From: Actinomycetes bacterium
Lineage (GTDB): Bacteria > Actinomycetota > Actinomycetes > Actinomycetales > Cellulomonadaceae
NCBI GenBank assembly: GCA_023426865.1
Contig: JAEZBT010000004.1
Span: 1-8,234 of the forward strand
DNA length: 8,234 nucleotides
Direction: 5' to 3'
In this document: positions 4,634 through 8,234 of the stretch, in pieces
How positions within the stretch are numbered: position 1 is the stretch's first letter
Layout: each line of letters starts with the position of its first letter
Notes under the pieces: model-generated
Database searches by the model: none
Told to the model about the DNA's origin: nothing
The model's input: only the letters and a program-made list of their open reading frames with translations
Made by a program: the position numbers and the translations under genes

Positions 4634-5988
4634 CCGCCCCCCCGCTCGACCCGCACGTCTGGCCCGCCGGCGCCCGTCGGGGGCCCGACGGCGCGGTCGT
4701 CGTCGCCGGCGTGGACCTGCGGGACCTCGCGGCCGAGCACGGCACGCCCACCTACGTCCTCGACGAGGCCGACTTCCAGGCCCGCGCCCGGGGCTTCCGC
4801 GCAGCGTTCGAGCGCGCGTTCGCGGCGGTCGGCGTGGGCGTGGACGTCTACTACGCCGGCAAGGCGTTCCTCTCCGTCGCCGTCGCGCGCTGGGCGCACG
4901 AGGAGGGCCTACGCATCGACACCTCGACGGGCGGCGAGCTGGCCGTCGCGCTCCGCGCGGGGGTTCCCGGCCCCGACATCGGGCTCCACGGGAACAATAA
5001 GTCCGACGCCGAGATCGAGCGTGCGCTCGCGGCCGGCGTCGGGCGGATCGTCGTCGACTCGCTCGGCGAGGTGGACCGCGTCGCCGACGCCGCAGCCCGG
5101 GCGGGCGTGCGCACGCCCGTCATGGTGCGGCTCACGACGGGCGTCCACGCGGGAGGGCACGAGTTCATCGCCACGGCGCACGAGGACCAGAAGTTCGGGC
5201 TGTCGGTCGCGGGCGGCGACGCGAGCCCGGCGATGACCGCCCTGCGCGCGGTCCTCGCCCGACCCGAGCTCGAACTCATCGGCGTGCACTCGCACATCGG
5301 CTCGCAGATCCTCGACCCGTCCGGGTTCGAGGCGGCCGCGCGCCGCGTGCTCGAGCTGCGGGCAGCGCTCGCCGCCGCCACCGGCCACCTGCTGGCCGAG
5401 GTCGACCTCGGCGGCGGCTTCGGCATCGCCTACCTGCCCGGTGAGGTCCCGCTCGACCCGGGGCGCGTCGCGAAGGACCTGGCCGGCGTCGTCGACGGCG
5501 CGTGCGCCGAGCTCGGCACGCCGCTGCCGCGGATCTCCATCGAGCCGGGTCGCGCGATCGTCGGGCCCACGACGCTCACGCTCTACCGCGTCGGCACCGT
5601 CAAGCCGGTGACGCTCGAGGACGGCGGCACGCGCACCTATGTTTCGGTTGACGGTGGGATGAGCGACAACCTGCGCCCGGCGCTCTACGGCGCCCGGTAC
5701 ACCGCCGCCCTCGCCTCGCGCGCGGGCAGCGCCACGACGGTGAGCGCGCGGGTCGTCGGCAAGCACTGCGAGTCCGGGGACATCGTCGTGCACGACGTCG
5801 ACCTGCCCGACGACGTGGCCCCCGGCGACCTGCTCGCCGTCCCGGCGACGGGTGCGTACGGTCGCTCGATGGCGTCCAACTACAACCACGTGCCGCGCCC
5901 GCCGGTGGTCGCCGTGCGCGACGGTGCGACGCACGTCCTCGTGCGCCGCGAGACCGAGGACGACCTGTTGGCGCTCGACCTGGGCTGA
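4630..5988 (+). CDS. lysA: Diaminopimelate decarboxylase
   Basis: This PLP enzyme removes CO2 from meso-diaminopimelate to give L-lysine, the last step of lysine synthesis. The protein has 452 residues. It has a fold-III (alanine-racemase-like) barrel with the PLP lysine in YYAGKAF (Lys78), HSHIGSQ (about 220-226), the phosphate-binding GGGFG (261-265) and EPGR (305-308). The C-terminal barrel carries GKHCESGD (Cys380, which in the family completes the partner subunit's active site) and GAYGRSM (Tyr410). The family normally acts as a dimer. The start is the GTG whose last two bases begin the argS TGA, a GTGA overlap, with GGAG five bases upstream; the frame is open further upstream (to 4555) but that part is inside argS. 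The overlap implies translational coupling with argS, an arrangement also known from Corynebacterium. Confidence 0.96.
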   Translation: MTAPPLDPHVWPAGARRGPDGAVVVAGVDLRDLAAEHGTPTYVLDEADFQARARGFRAAFERAFAAVGVGVDVYYAGKAFLSVAVARWAHEEGLRIDTSTGGELAVALRAGVPGPDIGLHGNNKSDAEIERALAAGVGRIVVDSLGEVDRVADAAARAGVRTPVMVRLTTGVHAGGHEFIATAHEDQKFGLSVAGGDASPAMTALRAVLARPELELIGVHSHIGSQILDPSGFEAAARRVLELRAALAAATGHLLAEVDLGGGFGIAYLPGEVPLDPGRVAKDLAGVVDGACAELGTPLPRISIEPGRAIVGPTTLTLYRVGTVKPVTLEDGGTRTYVSVDGGMSDNLRPALYGARYTAALASRAGSATTVSARVVGKHCESGDIVVHDVDLPDDVAPGDLLAVPATGAYGRSMASNYNHVPRPPVVAVRDGATHVLVRRETEDDLLALDLG

Positions 5989-5994
5989 GGGGAC

Positions 5995-7071
5995 ATGCAC
6001 GAGCGGATCGCCGAGCACTGGGACCACGTCCCGGGGTACCTGAACGTCGCGAGCGTCGGCGTGCCGCCGCGGGAGACCGTGGCCGCCATGCGGGCCGACC
6101 TCGCGCGATGGCAGGCCGGCGAGGCGTCGCCCGCCGAGTACGACGGGGCCGTCGACGCCGCACGCAGGGCCTACGCGCGCCTGGTCGACGTCCCGGCCGA
6201 CCGGGTCGCCGTCGGGCCGCAGGTCTCCGTGCTCGTGGGGCTCGTCGCCGCCTCGGTGCCCGACGGCGCCCGCGTCGTCGTGCCCGAGGGCGAGTTCACC
6301 TCGGTCCTCTACCCGTTCCTCGTGCACGCCGACCGGGGTGTGACGGTGCGGCAGGTGCCGCTCGAGCGCCTCGCCGACGCGGTCGATCGCAGCGTCGACG
6401 TCGTCGCCTTCTCGCTGGTGCAGTCCGCCGACGGGCGCGTGGTCGACGCCGAGGCGGTGGCAGAGGCGGCGCGCGCCGTCGGCGCGCTCACGGTCGCCGA
6501 CGTCACACAGGCGGCCGGCTGGTTCCCGCTCGACGCCGCGACGTTCGACGTGACCGTCGGTGGTGCCTACAAGTGGCTGAGCGCGCCGCGGGGGTCGGCG
6601 TTCCTCACGGCCGGGGAGGAGGCCGCACGGCGCCTGCGGCCGGTGAACGCGGGCTGGTACGCCGGTCAGGTCCCGTGGGCCTCCGTCTACGGACCGGACA
6701 TGACCCTCGCGGACGACGCCCGGCGCTTCGACGTCTCGCCTGCCTGGCCCGTATGGGTCGGCACCGCGCCGGCGATCGAGGTCTTCGCCGACCTGCTGCG
6801 CGGCGATCCGGACGTCGCCGCGATGGTCCGGTGCCACGGTGCCCGCCTCGCGGACCAGGTGCGCGAGGCGCTGGATCTCGCTCCGACGGGCCTTCCGGTG
6901 CTCGCGCTGCCCGACCCCGACGGCGCGCGGCTCGGTGCACTGCAGGCCGCCGGCTGCACGGTCGCTGCGCGGCGTGGCGGCGTCCGGCTGTCGTTCCACC
7001 TCTGGAACCACGAGGAGGACGTCGCCCGGGTCCTCGAGGCGCTGACGCCGCTCGTCCGGACCGGCCGCTGA
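5995..7071 (+). CDS. Aminotransferase class V-fold PLP protein
   Basis: The protein has 358 residues. It belongs to the class V (NifS/Csd-like) PLP fold: VADVTQAAGWFPLD carries the cofactor-binding Asp169 and Gln172, and VGGAYKWLSAPRGSAFL carries the probable Schiff-base Lys193. Before these lie GYLNVASVGVPP, a typical N-terminal strand and turn, and GPQVSVLVG. The C-terminal small domain ends in VRLSFHLWNHEEDVARVLEAL. No loop with an obvious catalytic Cys near the C-terminus is visible, so a cysteine desulfurase is unlikely. Aminotransferase, epimerase or lyase activity is possible; the substrate is unknown. It starts 6 bp after lysA, with GAGGGG just before the ATG, so it is co-transcribed. 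Its neighbours suggest an amino acid substrate, but this is inference only. Confidence 0.88.
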   Translation: MHERIAEHWDHVPGYLNVASVGVPPRETVAAMRADLARWQAGEASPAEYDGAVDAARRAYARLVDVPADRVAVGPQVSVLVGLVAASVPDGARVVVPEGEFTSVLYPFLVHADRGVTVRQVPLERLADAVDRSVDVVAFSLVQSADGRVVDAEAVAEAARAVGALTVADVTQAAGWFPLDAATFDVTVGGAYKWLSAPRGSAFLTAGEEAARRLRPVNAGWYAGQVPWASVYGPDMTLADDARRFDVSPAWPVWVGTAPAIEVFADLLRGDPDVAAMVRCHGARLADQVREALDLAPTGLPVLALPDPDGARLGALQAAGCTVAARRGGVRLSFHLWNHEEDVARVLEALTPLVRTGR

Positions 7072-7086
7072 CCAGGGCTGGGTCAG
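7068..7086. terminator. Small inverted repeat joining two convergent stop codons
   Basis: CTGACC (7068-7073) and GGTCAG (7081-7086) form a 6-bp stem around a 7-base loop. The left arm contains the TGA of the aminotransferase gene and the right arm the TGA (read on the minus strand) of the sigma factor gene. The stem is short for a terminator, but no other sequence separates the two convergent genes, so it may serve both. Confidence 0.35.
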
Positions 7087-8234
7087 ACGGCACCACCGCG
7101 GCGCTCGAGCCAGCGGCGCACACGCGGGTCGGTCGTCAGCGAGATCGCCTTGGCCAGCGCCGCCCGCTCGCCCGACAGCTCGGCCCGGGCCGCCCAGAAG
7201 GGCTGGAAGCGCCCGAGCGCGGGGTCCTCGATGGCGTCCAGCGCCGCGAGGCCTGCGTCCGCCCCGTCAACGCGGCCGATCGCGACGGCCAGCGCGGTTC
7301 GCGCGCCCAGCGTCGGCGCGACGGCCACCAGGCCCTCGTAGAGGCTGCGCAGCGCCGCCCAGTCCGTCGTGCCCGTGCGCGCCCGGTCGCAGTGCACCGA
7401 CTGGATCGCCGCCTCGAGCTGGAACCGGCCCGGGTGACCCAGGCTTGCCGCCCGGCGCAGGAGCGATTCGCCCTCCGCGATGAGCGCGGCGTCCCAGGTC
7501 GCGGGGTCCTGCTCGGACAGGGACACGTAGTCGCCGCCGGTCCTGGCGTCCGAACGGGCCTCGGACAGCGTGAGGAGCGCGGCAAGCCCCCACGCCTCGG
7601 CCTCGTCGCGCAGCAGGACGGCCGTCGTCAGTGCGAGGTAGCGGGCCTCGTCCAGCAGCGGCGAGCCGCCGAGGAAGTCGATCGCGTAGGCGCCGTAGAT
7701 CGCCTCCAGCACGGGCGGCAGTCGATCGGGCATGTCCGCGCGCGTCGGCACGGCGAACGGGATCCCCGCGTCCTTGATCCGGCGCTTGGCGCGCACGAGG
7801 CGCTGCGCCATCGTCGCCGTAGGGACCGCGAAGGCCCGGGCGATCTCGCGAGTGTCGAAGCCGAGGACCACCTGCAGCATCAGCGGCGTGTGCGCCTGCC
7901 GGTCGACGCGCGGGTGGGCGCACGCGAAGAGCAGCTCGAGCCGCTTGTCGCCGATCGCGTCGAGGTCGACATCGAGCAGGTCCGCCGGCACGGTGCGTGC
8001 CTCGTCCAGGGGCGCACCGGTGCGGCGGGCGGCCGACCGGAGCACGTCGCGGACCCGGTTGCGTGCCACCGTCAGCAGCCATCCTTCCGGGTTGTCGGGG
8101 ACGCCGGCCTCCGGCCAGGTGCGCAGCGCACGCTCGAAGGCGTCGGCGAGCGCATCCTCCGCGCCGGGGAGGTCGCGGGTGGGCGCCGCGAGGATCGCCA
8201 CGAGGCGCCCGTACGAGGCACGCGCCGCGAGCGT
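7083..8234 (-). CDS. ECF sigma factor of the ECF42 type (5' end outside window)
   Basis: This 3' part is of at least 383 codons; the frame runs open to the window edge, and the in-frame GTG at 8201 is internal (the residues before it, SYGRL, fit the family). Sigma region 2 is seen in AEDALADAFERALRTWP and GWLLTVARNRVRDVLR. Region 4 has LLFACAHP and TREIARAFAVPTATMAQRLVRAKRRI. A long C-terminal domain (about 200 residues, DUF6596/TPR-like) follows, with AEGESLLRRAA, FQLEAAIQS and DWAALRSLYEGL. This extension is characteristic of ECF42 sigma factors, which direct RNA polymerase to target promoters and usually sit beside a DGPF/YCII-type gene. That partner would lie off the right edge. The usual NEGY-type motif after region 4 reads IYGAYAIDF here. 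It converges on the lysA operon with an 11-bp gap. Confidence 0.9.
   Translation of the reverse strand, partial: TLAARASYGRLVAILAAPTRDLPGAEDALADAFERALRTWPEAGVPDNPEGWLLTVARNRVRDVLRSAARRTGAPLDEARTVPADLLDVDLDAIGDKRLELLFACAHPRVDRQAHTPLMLQVVLGFDTREIARAFAVPTATMAQRLVRAKRRIKDAGIPFAVPTRADMPDRLPPVLEAIYGAYAIDFLGGSPLLDEARYLALTTAVLLRDEAEAWGLAALLTLSEARSDARTGGDYVSLSEQDPATWDAALIAEGESLLRRAASLGHPGRFQLEAAIQSVHCDRARTGTTDWAALRSLYEGLVAVAPTLGARTALAVAIGRVDGADAGLAALDAIEDPALGRFQPFWAARAELSGERAALAKAISLTTDPRVRRWLERRGGAV

Noticed and set aside
4909..7011. A 700-codon minus-strand open frame opposite lysA and the PLP gene
   Set aside because: It spans two genuine plus-strand genes and their junction, has His/Arg/Gly-rich composition, and shows no domain.
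1..8234. A CRISPR array or a complete defence system
   Set aside because: No regularly spaced repeats with unique spacers and no effector, nuclease or reverse transcriptase genes are present. The only defence-like gene is the lone SUKH protein.

Overview
The window is very GC-rich, with dense short-spaced genes, GTG/TTG-type starts, an argS-lysA gene pair and a likely leaderless argS. This points to a high-GC actinobacterium, most likely of the Cellulomonas/Micrococcales type; the genus is inferred from gene order and composition and has not been tested by any search.

Left part (1-1964) is accessory DNA on the 3' side of a tRNA gene. It opens with a GC-only hairpin and a 77-bp hyphenated palindrome (40-116). 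A pair of short direct repeats follows (124-164). Next is a 412-codon gene for a SUKH (SMI1/KNR4-type) domain joined to a HEAT-repeat-like C-terminal half, which looks like an orphan immunity-type protein. Then come a broken IS3-family OrfA fragment, a strong hairpin, and a perfect 17-bp terminator-like hairpin. The block is bracketed by two related copies of the tRNA 3' trailer plus terminator (36-79 and 1904-1969). The first copy has no tRNA attached, so the 1.8 kb between them looks like an inserted or rearranged islet.

Middle part (1965-2950): tRNA-Arg(CCG) on the minus strand, a minus-strand FadR-type GntR regulator, and a 180-bp divergent promoter region.

Right part (2951-7071) is a tight plus-strand operon: argS (arginyl-tRNA synthetase), lysA (diaminopimelate decarboxylase, overlapping argS by 4 bp), and a class-V aminotransferase-fold protein of unknown substrate 6 bp further on. 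Arginine tRNA, its synthetase and the last step of lysine synthesis are therefore neighbours, which fits basic amino acid supply and charging. The hom-thr genes that often follow lysA in actinobacteria are absent here.

The right edge holds the minus-strand 3' part of an ECF42-like sigma factor with a long C-terminal domain, convergent with the aminotransferase gene; its start lies outside the window.

No complete, clearly new multi-gene system is visible. The most unusual material is the SUKH-HEAT islet and the repeated tRNA-trailer module flanking it.
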